The notes under the pieces are model-generated. The model ran no database searches. It was not told where the DNA came from and saw nothing but the letters and a program-made list of their open reading frames with translations. From Elysia marginata (lineage: Eukaryota; Mollusca; Gastropoda; Plakobranchidae), in NCBI GenBank assembly GCA_019649035.1, contig BMAT01013347.1:265165-286271 (forward strand): a stretch of 21,107 nucleotides of DNA, given 5' to 3'. The translations under genes and the position numbers were made by a program. This document shows, one piece after another, positions 8,510 to 20,235 of this stretch. Numbering within the stretch: the stretch's first letter is position 1; the number at the start of each line of letters is the position of its first letter.

Positions 8510-10318
8510 ACTTTATCTGTTCTTACCACCTTTCGATCCCTTTCTCACTCTCTCGTCTTAACCCCCATCACAAATCTATTTTTGAAACAGTCAATTTTTC
8601 TCTCACTCAATCTTTCTTAATATGATATTATTTTTAGAAAATTACTATCTCCCGAAGATGTTTGCAGCACACATGGGTGCCTATAATTGAAACAGCGGCA
8701 CTGATTGATTTGGTACTTACCGCAGCACAGATATGTGACGGGCTTAGCTATACACACGTTTCGTATTTTATCAAACAAGTCTTCACGATAATTGGCTAAA
8801 TCTGTAAAAGCATTGGAGGTTGCCAACATAAATCGCACTCACTAAGATTTACATTTCAATAAGTACGTTGAAGCTTTAAGAAAATGGTTGAACGCACGTG
8901 CCTTCTTTTTTCTCCCACACTGAATTACCGTCTGTAATGAAGGAAAAAATAAGATCTCTACGAACCTAAATTTGATAGGGTACACACAAATGTACCCGAA
9001 TCGTACTATGCAGATGTTATAGAAACGCTTTCTCTCGTTCAAGTGAATATTTTCCAAACAAACAGTATCAATATGATAAGAGCGACACTCTTACTTCCGG
9101 ACATTTACATAGGTCATTGATTTTGCAAAGTTAAACTTAATGAGTTTTATTGTGGATTCCAATAGTCCAACCTATTTTATCACAACATTTAGACTCGTTG
9201 CCGCCTGGCTTGATCAAAATTACTGTCTTACAGATCCTTAAACTGGGAAACAACCAAACAGCCAGGATGAAATGGCGTGCATGGCTTGTGACTGAAATAC
9301 TAGAGAACTCGTGAATAAACAGGAAACATTACAACTGCATCAAGCACGTCTATTGTCCAGATTTTATTTTCATATAAATACAACTGCTTCAAAAAATCTC
9401 TTTAAGTTACAAAGGAGAAAAATAAAGTAGAAGAAACACAGGTTGCGTTTGGATACCAATTAATTTTAAAATCTCCCAAAAGTACTTACTTTTGCTTTGG
9501 ACTGGATATGATGTTGAGATAAATATTTCCAGGCAGAAGGGCTTTGGTGGCCATGAAAACCAAGAGCTTCTAACGCATCTTTCGCATAGCGCGTTTGTCA
9601 TACTAATTTTTAGGAGCGGACACGAAGCTCGATATTTCGCTTTTGCTTTCACACCTATGCGTCATTGCTGTGTTTGTGCCTTTTTAGAGCCTTGAGGATG
9701 TTAGTGTTTTATCCTGCTGAGACAAACTTTTTAAGGATTGAAAAGTCAATAAATTAACTATCAGACCTTTATTCATCTCCTTCTTTGATCACTGACCAAG
9801 CAATTGATCAAAATAAGGATAAGGGGTTTGATAGACGTGCATTTTACTTTCTGTGATTCTTTTCTTATTTTATACAATCATTTGTACGCTTAGTTTAGAT
9901 AGAATGCAGTCTAAGGGAGGACTGTGGAGGTACACATGTATATGTTTGTGTTTATAGGTTTTAACAAAATCCTATTATCGTTACCTTTGGAAGGTAATAT
10001 TCATACGTTTCGTTAATACTATTGCTATTGTGATCGTTACTTATTGTTGATTTTTTTTTTTGCAGTACTTCGAAGGTCTCTACCCGTTTCATAGAATGAC
10101 TCTTAAATTCATCCATGATACGGCTAAATATTGACTTCAAGCGTTTTCATATTTTTCCTCAGAAGAAAAACCTTATAGATCAACGAGATTAAAAAAATGT
10201 TATGTGTTTAGTTTTCAAAAAATTGTCCACACTCTTTCTTTTCAATTTGATTTCGTCACACAAATATTTATTTTTAGCCTTCAGGGGTGTGTTTTGTAAG
10301 CTATAATATTTTTATGTT
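8510..10318. other. Non-coding stretch
   Basis: Apart from the candidate exon at 8721-8801 I see no supported feature. Open frames near 8842-9057 and 9407-9695 have no recognisable protein and no paired splice sites. Confidence 0.5.
8721..8801 (-). other. Candidate small exon upstream of CHT
   Basis: An 81-nt segment bounded by a good acceptor (CCAATGCTTTTACAG) and a near-perfect donor (CTGCG|GTAAGTACC) on the same strand as CHT. One frame is open: LANYREDLFDKIRNVCIAKP then VTYLCC. I do not recognise it. If spliced to the acceptor at 7468 this frame would run out of frame past the CHT start, so it could only be untranslated leader. Chance is a real alternative, because similar donors occur on both strands nearby. 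Confidence 0.25.
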
Positions 10319-10324
10319 GTAGTA

Positions 10325-10349
10325 CGTAGTAGTGGTAGTAGTAGTAGTG

Positions 10350-10423
<74 letters not shown>

Positions 10424-10531
10424 CGTAGTAGCGTAGTAGTAGTCGTAGTAGTCGTAGTAGTCGTAGTAGTAGTAGTAGTAGTAGGAGTAGTAGTAATAGT
10501 AAAAGTAGTAGAAGTAAAGTAGTACTAGTAC

Positions 10532-10602
<71 letters not shown>
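10325..10602 (+). repeat. (GTA)n trinucleotide array, ~280 bp
   Basis: Long GTA/AGT/TAG array. It has interruptions reading TCGTAG at about 10423-10465 and an imperfect segment near 10491-10530 (AATAGTAAAAGTAG, then AGTACTAGTACTAG). Perfect blocks on either side suggest separate expansions. Minus-strand frames of 115-121 residues across it read as homopolymers of Thr, Leu or Tyr and are artefacts. Confidence 0.95.
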
Positions 10603-13244
10603 CTTCTTTCCTTGATTTGAAAGCAAACAAAAATAACAGGCTGCACAAAAGTATTTAAACTTTTTTACTATGTAATGAAAGCTAGAAAGTTGCTGCTTAC
10701 TATTCTTGTTACACTATTGTTTTGTTCCCCAATTTCCACCTTTTTCTGCAGTAAAATTGAACACCTCTGATAAACATTTGAGTGCCAAGGATGTCTTTAC
10801 GCATATGAATAGAACGCATCGCGGCCCTAAGGTGAATGAATGTACGTAAATGCGATGCAAACAGAGTTCGTCTCATGTCTCCCATCCGAACCCCCCCAAA
10901 AAAAACCGCACCGACTGTAAAGGGCATAAATTGTGCGGTAAACTATGATAAAATTGATTTTGAAATAATGTGCGTCTGTGGTTGTCAGCGTAAACGGTGT
11001 CTGCATAAGCGTCTGGAGAATTTTGTGTTTAATATCAGATTTATCTAGAGTTCTAGTTCAAGGAAACGCACTCGTTACTCCAGTGACCTACCCTGTTATC
11101 TGTATTGTGCAATATCTCCGCTATGAACTCGTGCCTCAGTAACCTCATGACACGAAAACGAGTCAAAGTATGTAAATTATTTCGTTCTACATTAACACAT
11201 CAAAAGGTCTCATTACACAAAAAATTAATGAAATCATTTGTATTCAAGCATATTAAGTACAACCTCACAGCTAAATTTCATTTACATGCACTGAGAAGTA
11301 TGGTGAAGATAATGTTTTGTCACATTGACTGAAAATATGCTTTGTACTCTAGCCTTCTAATAAAAAAACCAAGTTCTTTCTGCAATCTTTAAACAGTTTA
11401 GATACATATGACAGCTCTTATTTCTATGAAGTATTAAATCAATGTTATTTGAAATAGTTGTACAACTGAATAATCCTTTTTTAAGTAAGCAATTAATGAG
11501 CATGTGAAAATTTTGATTTTTTTTCCCTTAGACGCAAAGTTTCGCAAGATTTAAGTTTTTTTACCTAATACACAAGAAGTTGGATTTATTATCTCCTCCA
11601 ACAAAAATAATTACATGAGAAAAAGAAAATCCAATTTTTTAAAATCAATATGAAATATCAACTATAAGTATAAGTATAATTTCAAGTAATTACATATTCA
11701 ATCTGTGACGGAACGACGCGTAACGTACTGCAGCAAATTTAGAATTTATGACTGTCATCTGCTGAATTGACCTCGGTATTAAAAAATGAGATTGTTGGAT
11801 TAGCATCAACCTTGAGATTTCCCATACTTTGTCCTACGTAGCTTCGCCATGCCTATTGCTAAATAATGTAAAAACACAGATCTAGTAAAAAATTTGTTCT
11901 TCGATAATTAAAAGATTTTGATAGTTTTAAATATTGTGTATAAATATAATTTGATCTCCATCATTGTTATTCAGTATTATTACGTTGCTGGATCAACATC
12001 CTTTGTCTGCGTTGTACAATTTGCTTCGTTGAAAAAAAAAACTATATTTATAGGCATATAAGACATTCAAATTCAGGACGTGCCGTAAATTTACTCTTTT
12101 TAATTTCTTTGGAAAAAAAAAACTTGATGGTCCCCAACTGCAACATACAATTTTTTCTTGGCAACAAGAAAATGTGAACTAAGGATATCAAAGTCAACTT
12201 TATACCAGCACCATAGTATTAGTAGTCTTGGTAGGGTAGGAGTCGGCGAGATGCCATAAATGTTACTGTGACATTTCATCTTAACAGATAAGTAAATTTG
12301 ATTATCTTCAGAGCTTCGAGTAACATTCTGATGATTGAGTGAAATTTGCCTGACTTCTCGCCAACTGTTTTATTCCAATCTTAACTTCGACGTATAAAGG
12401 TATCGAGAAGTTTGCAAAAAACAGGAAACTTTTTTGTGCGTTCTCTATTTAGCGATCCGTGCCCACCCTTTACACATTTTATGCATGCATGTTTATAAAA
12501 AGTTAGCGGCGCTATCCTGCCCTAAAATCAAAGGCTAGAAAATCTTCCTTTCGATCTTTTCCTTTACTTAAGATTTGACATCGCACACTTTCTAAATCTG
12601 TTCTAGCAAAGCGTGGAAGATACTTTTTATATCAAATACTATTATTTTCAAATATGCTAACTTGTCAAAATTTTGTACATAAACATTTTTACTTTCATTA
12701 AAATGTTTCACTTGATCTTTGAAAAAAAATTAGAATTTATAGGGTCTTGATAAAAAAAATACAGAAATTTCGGCAGTCTTGTGGGGCGCCTATCTTGTTC
12801 TATTATCGGTCTCAAATGCGTTCATATCTGGAACAGGTCTAGATTAGTGATTCATCACTGTGACTAATCATTAGTGGACACCCCAAGGCAAAGACTGAAT
12901 TACTTCAGTGTTTCAAACAATATGGAGGAATGCTGTAGATCTATATTTCGACGAATGAAAACAAGAGGGAAATGCAATTCTACAACAGTGCCGAATAATC
13001 TGTAGCGACGCATGAAAATTAGACGTTGTGCGGCCTAGATAGATTCGAGAAAAACAGCGTTTTTATCTCCTCTGTACATTACATTTCTATACGAAATGAA
13101 TCCGCTATAAACAAGTAAGTCACGGTCGGGTCTAGTCATGTTAGCCGTTGATTGTAGACGTTGCCTGCAGAACCAATAACTCTAAACTGGACTTTTTCGC
13201 AAAAATTCTCTTTTTGTGATGTCACCAACATAACTATGGCCGCC
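10603..13244. other. Non-coding, AT-rich
   Basis: I read both strands for genes and repeats and found nothing I can support. The short frames at 10836-11048 and 11105-11332 have no family resemblance. Confidence 0.5.
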
Positions 13245-13258
13245 GTTACCATGGCAAC
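13245..13258. promoter_or_regulatory. Palindromic RFX-type X-box candidate
   Basis: GTTACCATGGCAAC fits the two-half-site RFX consensus (GTNRCC, 0-3 bases, RGYAAC) exactly. About 27 bases before it is GTGATGTCAC, a CRE-like palindrome (13216-13225). It lies 5.8 kb upstream of the CHT start codon. The sequence match is clear; function is inference, and nothing links it to a particular gene. Confidence 0.4.
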
Positions 13259-13977
13259 TGGCTCAATATAATTTTTGGTTGCGATTATTTCGTTGTTGAC
13301 TTTGACATGATATCCTTATGCTTATACTTAATGACTCTCATGAATATAACGTAATTTTTTTTATTAATTCAATATAATTGTAATTCCACTTACCCCTATT
13401 GAAAACGCCCATAAAAATAGTAAGAAGCCCCCTATTTACAAATTACCCTTGAAGAAAAAAGTGTAACATCTCTCTGACTTACGAATTATGCTTCACATTA
13501 AGTGCTTTAAAGTTCAATTCGGGTTCAGTTGTTTAGAATGCACATAAATCATTATACGTTGCAGCCATATTGGATTTGTGCATGCTAACTTAAGAGCTCA
13601 GAAATCTCGAAAGATATGATTATAATTATAGTTCAAACTTTCAGGTATCGAATGCATCGAATAATCCGATAGAACAGTAATGATGAAATTAAGAATACAA
13701 ATTCTGTAACGTTTTACTCTGTCGCGTAAAAGAGCAAGGGTTATGTAGGTGTATTAGTTCTCCATTGAGTTACGTGTGATTCCTAGAACAGAATTGATTC
13801 ACATGAGGTCAGAAGACTGCATTAATCACTCTGAACCCTTACGACTCAAGAAACGTTACTCTAACTTTTAGTCGTAGAAAGTTGTTCTCTTGGTTACTTC
13901 CCATACATATCATTTTTTTTAAAAGACCTGTACTTCAACGGAGTTTTGTGAAGTGCGCGCAATTTTTTGGTAAATAG

Positions 13978-14123
13978 AGACCTTTAGCACACGCACCGTG
14001 TCTCACTACGCGTACGTGAAAATCGGGAAAGCAGATTGAGAAACTATAAAAATAATGAAACCAGTTTCTAAAAATAGACCCACAGACGTTCGCGTCATAC
14101 TCACGCGTTGCTGCTTAAAGTCT
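13978..14123 (+). mobile_element. MITE-like element M1, copy C
   Basis: A 146-bp copy outside the gene, nearly identical to the left arm of copy B for its first ~100 bases and to copy A at its right end (CACGCGTTG, then CTTAAAGTCT). It shows that M1 is dispersed and not an intron-specific structure. Confidence 0.7.
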
Positions 14124-15471
14124 GTAATATCTGTGAGATCGTGCCAAACAGAGTCAAAGTAGATGAACATTGAGAAACTGTGTAAAAAAGGGGACGTTCT
14201 AATGGAAACATTTTAAGGTCTACCACATGTTCCCAGTCACACTTACTGTTGAAGGTGTTTGTTTGCCTTTCAAATTTCGAAAGTTTGAACAAGTGATAAC
14301 CCTTCTTATGAGTCTGTTTTAACTTTTGTATGAAAAAAAATTTCCTTGGCAATAATAATATTTTTAAATTAATATGTTACACTTAACAACTAAGCACCAA
14401 ATGAACTGACATTTTGGTGAAATGATTATAACAACTGTCACTCTCACCGTAAGAAACAACTAATCAGATACCCTTCTCATTCATCGAAGTAATTTTATCA
14501 AAGGGCAAATTTTAGGGCTTTTCCTGACGCCTTTTAATGTTGAAGCTTAAGGAGTTTTTTTTTTAAATCAAACTTTCGGCAAAACTTGCTAAGAAAGAGA
14601 TGAAAAAACTGCAAAATGCAAATTCAATAGTTTTGTACATTTTTTGTATGTTTCAAGATGAAAACACATTTTAAACATATTTTCTAAGCACTGTTTCGAT
14701 TTAAAAAAATATAAAAAGAGCTTTTCATTTGAGTTTTTAGCTAACGATACAAAAGGATTTTTCGTAGCTTTTTTCAAAGGCTCGCAAAATGACAAAGGTA
14801 GTTTTGAAAAATAAAAACTTTGTATTATAATTGCTTAATTGAAACAAATCTCTATACGTATGTATATATATCGCATGATGACAGTTTTTTTTAATCCACC
14901 TCCATAAGCAAGAACGGTCAGATGAAATTACTCGTAACACTTTTCCGACTAACAGCTAGCTATGAAGGTCTTTGAAGGATTTTTATTTCATCCACAAATT
15001 TGCAATCATTTTTTGGGGTAAAAAGATAAGTATTTGGCATTTGTCTATGAAATAGGTTTTATAGATATGGATAAAGTTGATTCCTGCTAAAGATCTATAA
15101 CCCTGCAAAGTTTTCAAGCAGAATTAGAAGTGTTGTTTAGCTTCTCAGTTCGATTCAATTACTATTTTTGTTACTTTTTTTTTTAACTTTAAGTTAACTT
15201 GCACCTATTATATTTGAATTTGTTTGCTGTAGACTACAGACCTTTTCAAATTTGGAAAGAAGGGGTGCATTTATAAAACCCTTATGTTCTAGCTTTAAAC
15301 AAAAATCTAGACTCTTTGTAAACCGACTTCCTTGTGAGAGATATGAAAGGGACGGAATCCAGGTTTGAACGTTTAAGGTTAGCTGGATTAGAAAGGTCAC
15401 TCTTTACTGTTCTAGGTGAACCTTAAAGAAAGCTGAAATGTCAACAGGGGTGTTTTACGAATAGAATTCGA
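14124..15471. other. Non-coding, AT-rich
   Basis: Low-complexity AT-rich DNA with many A and T runs. I see no gene, RNA or repeat family; the short minus-strand frames have no recognisable protein. Confidence 0.5.
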
Positions 15472-15609
15472 TGTTTCTTTTCAATGGTTTTACTATCTAT
15501 TTTCAATGGTTTTCGTATCTATTTTCAATGGTTTTAGTATCTTATCAATGGTTTAAGTATCTATTTTCAATGGTTTTAGTATCTATTTTCATAGGTTTTC
15601 GTGTCTATT
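15472..15609 (+). repeat. 22-bp minisatellite, six units
   Basis: The unit is about TTTTCAATGGTTTTAGTATC plus TA. CAATGG or its variant CATAGG occurs at 15482, 15504, 15526, 15546, 15568 and 15590, a spacing of 22 bp except one 20-bp unit. Confidence 0.9.
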
Positions 15610-15973
15610 AAAAAGGGAAAGAGGTCTTAATCGTTGTTCCTTTTAGTGTAGCATTCTTCTTTTTCAACAGACTATTGTAAAATCAAGAGTTGGAAAGTGT
15701 GGACAGCCTCTTAATGATATGCCTAAATATGAAGGGCAGTGCGCCCGACTCGTATTAAAACGAAAAAGTCAATATATGGAATTGACTTAAATGTGTAGAA
15801 TAGCGGGCAAGGTAAAGAATTTCTTCCTTGGAAATCATGATTTTGATCCTGCCATCCGGCTATCCGGTTTCGACATGTGAGAAAATTTGTCCAAGGACCT
15901 GGCAGTCCGAAACTATCGACAAGCCGACCATGGCCTAAATTCAAAAACTACCACTTTGATAGGGTTATAACAT

Positions 15974-16150
15974 AACATCTTAGCAGGGTGTAAAATCTAC
16001 CTAGATTTGAATTATATGGCAAAGGGTAGGAAAAAGCTAGGGAACAATATTCTGTTTCGATAGGAGAAGATTAGGACAACACAGTGGACATAGTATACAG
16101 CGGTTTTTTTTTTCGGTGCATAATTATTGGTGGTTGATGCAATGGGGAGT
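15974..16150 (+). repeat. Direct duplication, first copy
   Basis: Starts AACATCTTAGCAGG and ends near AATGGGGAG. Shared blocks with the second copy include GGGTAGGA, GTTTCGATA and TTAGGACA, and a T-rich run before the end. Divergence and small indels indicate an old event. Confidence 0.7.
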
Positions 16151-16249
16151 CCTATTATTAGCTGACTGACAGATTACTTTCAGGTATAATTTTAAGCTAA
16201 AAGTCAATAGGTCTATATTTATAACATTTTGAGGTTTTCATCATTTTTT

Positions 16250-16440
16250 AACATCTTAGCAGGTTGTAAAATTTAACCAAACCCAGATTTTGATTATCTA
16301 GGCAGAGGGTAGGAGAAAAAGTTCAAGGACAGTATTTCGTTTCGATATGTGAAGGTTAGGACAGCACAGTTAGCACAGCGATTAGCGGTTTTTATTTTTT
16401 ATTCGCTGTTTAATCTTTCGTAGCTGATCAATGGGGAGCA
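16250..16440 (+). repeat. Direct duplication, second copy
   Basis: Counterpart of 15974-16150, offset 276-289 bases. No coding potential in either copy. Both could equally be two insertions of one unknown repeat. Confidence 0.7.
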
Positions 16441-16760
16441 CCTTTAAATAGGCCTAGAAACTACGCTGTCGGGATTTAAATCTAAAAATATGAGAGTCAA
16501 GTTCAAAGGCTAAACGCTATGTTTTATAAAACATTTATAATCGCCTGTTAGCTTGCCGAGATGAGCCTGTTAACTTGCCTAGATAGATTAAAACAAATTG
16601 CTTACAGATGAAAATAATCAAAAAGACCTTATGACTTGGAAAGCTACACACCCTGTTCACAAAAAGACTGTAGAGATCCAGATCCAAATCTAGCACGATA
16701 TCTTGTCAACTTGCAAAGATAAAGTCCAAGACTTAAGATCTAATTCAGTTCTAGATTTCA

Positions 16761-17060
16761 ACCTCTCCTCTCTCCCCCCCCCCCTCCTTTACAGATCTCA
16801 CGACGACACAACCCCGTTTAGATGTTTTAAATCTTAATCTATGATCATGCAGTAAGTCTAAATCCAAATTTATAACAAGGTAATACTGCGTTGGAAACTC
16901 ATAACCTAAAGTAAAAAAGATGGCATGATAAAGAGAGAGAGATAGAGAGAGAGAGTGGGGAGAGATTAAGTTTGAAAGAAAGTGAAAGGGGGAATACTCG
17001 ATGAAAGTCATAGTGGAAGGGAATTAATGGAGAGAGTAATAGGCTTACGAGAAAGCATAG
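16761..17060. other. Strand-asymmetric pyrimidine and purine tracts
   Basis: A plus-strand CTCTCC/C-run tract at about 16761-16790 is followed by a GA-rich tract at about 16925-17000 containing AGAGAGAGAGATAGAGAGAG. The minus-strand frames across it are LSLSLSL low-complexity artefacts. Confidence 0.7.
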
Positions 17061-18295
17061 AACATAGATACCCAAGTGTGGTGAAAGAGGAATCAAAATA
17101 CATAGGACAGAAAACCTAGAACTATAGACGATAAGCCTATGCAAAGAGAAAGCATACCGATATTCAATAGATCCAATGTATGAGGACAAAACGGAAGGGA
17201 GATAATTTTGACAGTTCTGTCCTTTGGCCGACTCGGTCGGGTACCCAACAAATAGTTTAAAAACGAAATTCAAATGAATATTTGCCAGAATCTACCAAGG
17301 TTCGAAAATTGTATTTTTTAAACATCCCTTATCCGAAAAATATGCTAAAACCAAGAGCGAATATTAAAAACAATGGTATAAATACAGTTTCTGAATTTGC
17401 AAGATATTTACCGTAGCTTTTCAAGGGCACCAATAATTCTGTCTGATTAAAATAAGACAACCAAATCGCTTTTGGCTCAAGTAAGTCTGGGTATGCGGAC
17501 TTTTAGAACACTTACCTGTTCATTACATAAGAGTTACGTTTGTTTTAAGATTTGAAAGAGATTGAAAATAGCTTCAGCACTAATTTTTGTTTTTAGTTTC
17601 TGCAAGACATTGAAATTTTTCAAAATGCTACTTAAATTTCACATAGTAAATCTCTCATGTTGCGTAAGTTTAAAAACCCAGCAAATTTTATAATTAAAAT
17701 TTATTAATGTTGGAGTGAAAATTAGTTTTGCTTATATCGCAAATGAATAGGGTCTCAAGTACAAGAGAGTGTAAAATACACAGCGCATAAAATTATTATA
17801 CAGATTTAAATATATAATTTGTACGTTTTTCTATTCCTTAGTTTTAGGTAAACAAGGAAATGTCTCTGAGTCTTCGCGTTTTGAAATGCCGAAGGCCGTT
17901 CTTTCAGGAGGGTCCTCGCAAATTTTTAAAAATTTTATAAACACAAACGATTTTATATAGAAGAGACATTTTACCTATCATTATAGTTTTTAACAAGTTG
18001 ATTAAAAATTAAGACAATCTGCAATGCATGCAGCTTATGAAGCAGAGTACAATTTCTGTCCATGTTTTTGTTTACTGTGAAAAAAGGTTATTAGAATCTG
18101 TATCAGAAAAAACTGTGATTATGTATGAGCCATGTGAAAACAGCTTTGTATAGGCTCAGCGCGTGAGTTGCATAGGACCGATAAGAAAGCTGTGTGAGTA
18201 CCGGTACACCAAGCCTGTCCAGGTTGATCCTATTCAAATGGCAGAGCGTGAGTAATGTAAGCAGCAGTAATGATGCTCACGGTCAGGTGATTTAC
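17061..18295. other. Non-coding stretch
   Basis: No supported gene or repeat. Composition becomes less AT-rich after about 18150. Confidence 0.45.
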
Positions 18296-18384
18296 CTTCG
18301 TCATGCCTAGCCATGCGTAACGCCCACCCCTGAGTGTACTCACTGGCGACTTACTCACATTCTTTGCCCACGAACAAATAGATG
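18296..18384 (-). other. Candidate small exon in a GC-richer patch
   Basis: An 89-nt minus-strand segment with a good acceptor (CATTCTGTTCTTAACAG) and an acceptable donor (GAAG|GTAAAT). One frame is open: SICSWAKNVSKSPVSTLRGG then RYAWLGMTK. I do not recognise it. It is on the CHT strand and could be an upstream untranslated exon, part of another gene, or chance. Confidence 0.2.
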
Positions 18385-18873
18385 CTGTTAAGAACAGAAT
18401 GAAGTGTTTTTAGAGGTACATTTAGTTTTGTAGCTAAAATATAAAATTCTGCAATTTAAATCTTAGCTGAAATATAAAATTCTCATCGTTATTATTTGCT
18501 GTAAATACCAGGCCCACCCAAATTTATCTTTTGGCTATGTAAAATATAATCTAAGAGTTGTACTATTTTTATGAAAAGCAATGAACATTTTCACTGGTCA
18601 GTGATAACATTGACATATCATGTTGGCTTTGTAAAACAGATGATCATCGTCCCTGCTAATCGTCCGTTGTAGAAAAATATTTGTCGAAACATTTACGAGA
18701 GAACAAAGAAAAACATGTTGATCTAAACAAAGACAGCAAACAAAGAATAAGATGATCCCCAAACAATTGACAAAGCCTATGGCTAGAGATCTTCACGGAT
18801 ATTCAGCTCTGTCTAGACTCGTGTAACCAATCATGATGCTAACAGCGACTTTCATATCTGTGTTGGATAGGAA

Positions 18874-19090
18874 AGGGGCGGGGGCACTAAAAGGAAGCAG
18901 CAAGCGATGAAACCTCCGTTAACAGTGCAAGCTATAACAATTAACTCGGCACGAAGATTCCTGGCAGACAGTCTGCCAAACCAGGTTTAAGTACCTCGCT
19001 CGCGTACAGGCACGCATGCGTGAGTTGACCCTAACCCAGGCTCCCCCAGACACCAGGTCAACGTTGTCAGGTGGACACGGACACAATTAG
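18874..19090. promoter_or_regulatory. Possible promoter patch: GC box and CpG-richer DNA
   Basis: GGGGCGGGGG at 18875-18884 is a strong Sp/KLF-type GC box. It is followed by an 8-bp-arm palindrome TGGCAGACAGTCTGCCA (18962-18978) and a CpG-rich run with CTCGCTCGCG and CACGCATGCGTG (about 18996-19023; the latter resembles an NRF1 core). It stands out from its AT-rich surroundings. On the minus strand it would lie upstream of the candidate exon at 18384. Function is inferred only. Confidence 0.25.
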
Positions 19091-19302
19091 CTGTCTAGAA
19101 TTATAAACACAACTGACCTGTGGTCGTCATAGATTTATGCGTATATAAAGTAATAAGCTTTTCCCCTGAGCAAGTAAGCTTAAAATTCGTAAGTAAAACA
19201 GAAGAAGAAAAAATTATTTTTTTACCAATAATAACAGTGACTTCAAGTCTAGGTGACAGTTTTCTCCAACATTTTGAAATAAGATGTTTTAGAAAGCCGT
19301 GA

Positions 19303-19498
19303 TATCGGAGAATGAATACGCCAAATTTATTCCTCTTTTTCGATATTGTATTCGATAAATTTTTCAATAAATTTTATTTGGCTTTTTCATTTTCACGTGC
19401 ACTATCGGAGAATGAATAAGCCAAATTTATTCTTCTTTTTCGATACTGTATTCTATAAATTTCTCAATAAATTTGGCTCTTTTCCATTCTCAGACAGT
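19303..19498 (+). repeat. Tandem pair of hairpin elements, 100-bp period
   Basis: TATCGGAGAATGAATA starts at 19303 and again at 19403. Each unit carries its own inverted repeat: GAGAATGAATAAGCCAAATT pairs with a later AAATTTGGCTC...CATTCTC. It may be a duplicated MITE. The plus-strand frame 19346-19546 is a by-product. Confidence 0.75.
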
Positions 19499-20235
19499 GC
19501 GATTGGGGTGTTTCAATCACTGCAAAGCTTACCAGACAGGCTGTAAGCAACCAATGTACTTTATCCAACCTACAATTTACAAAGAAATCTAGGAGAGGTG
19601 GTTCACTGGTTGTACTGCATAAGTAGAGCCCTCCCCATAACCCGAGCTACGTTGATAGTCAACTTGAGAAAAAAGAGATTTTCCATGACACCTTGTATGT
19701 ATTTTGGTAGCAAATGAAAAGGTCTTTGAACAATGAACAATTAGCCTCATACCAAAAGTAATTTTCATAGAAAAAAACCCTACCAAAAACACGAAGCTTT
19801 TAAGACATAAAAACTACAAAAGATTCAAAGCAGACGTTCATAATCATGCACACTAGATATAACTCAGAGAGACTAGATCTGCATGGTTAGCCTAACTCTC
19901 TTGCATAAAATTTTTATAGTGATTTATTAAAAAACCCGAAACAAGCACCCGACAGTGATAATTATTGATAAGAAAGTGCGGCACAATAAAGTTATGAATT
20001 GTAGATTTAGATTTCAAGGTGGAAAAATCAGTGGGAAATGCTTCACATTTTATTCGTTCTACTGTTATGTTTAAATACCATCTTTTTTAAACGGCAACTT
20101 AAAGTTAACCAGAGCGTACATGCTAGTGTGTTTTTTAAATAGATCAGCATTCGTGCCAGCAGTATGAGAGACCGTCCAAATCTCTCCTGTTCTGCATTAC
20201 TCTGCGTCAATCTCTCTAATATTGTGTGTCTGCCA
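19499..20235. other. Non-coding stretch
   Basis: No gene or repeat that I can support. Confidence 0.45.

Noticed and set aside
9490-9652. Possible upstream exon ending at the donor AAA|GTAAGT at 9490
   Set aside because: The donor is strong, but I see no matching acceptor with a pyrimidine tract, and GTAAGT occurs about as often on the other strand in this region.
10281-10648. Minus-strand frames of 115-121 residues
   Set aside because: They are translations of the GTA trinucleotide array and read as Thr, Leu and Tyr homopolymers.
16751-17273. Minus-strand frames with signal-peptide-like LSLSLS stretches
   Set aside because: They come from a GA-rich low-complexity tract; there is no domain or splice context.
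18130-18300. tRNA-derived SINE (A-box-like GGCTCAGCGCGTGAG, B-box-like GGTTGATCC)
   Set aside because: The B-box lacks the GGTTCGA core and I could not build an acceptor stem or find a second copy in the window.
18962-18978. NF1-type site in the TGGCA...TGCCA palindrome
   Set aside because: Half-site spacing does not fit the usual TTGGC-N5-GCCAA arrangement.
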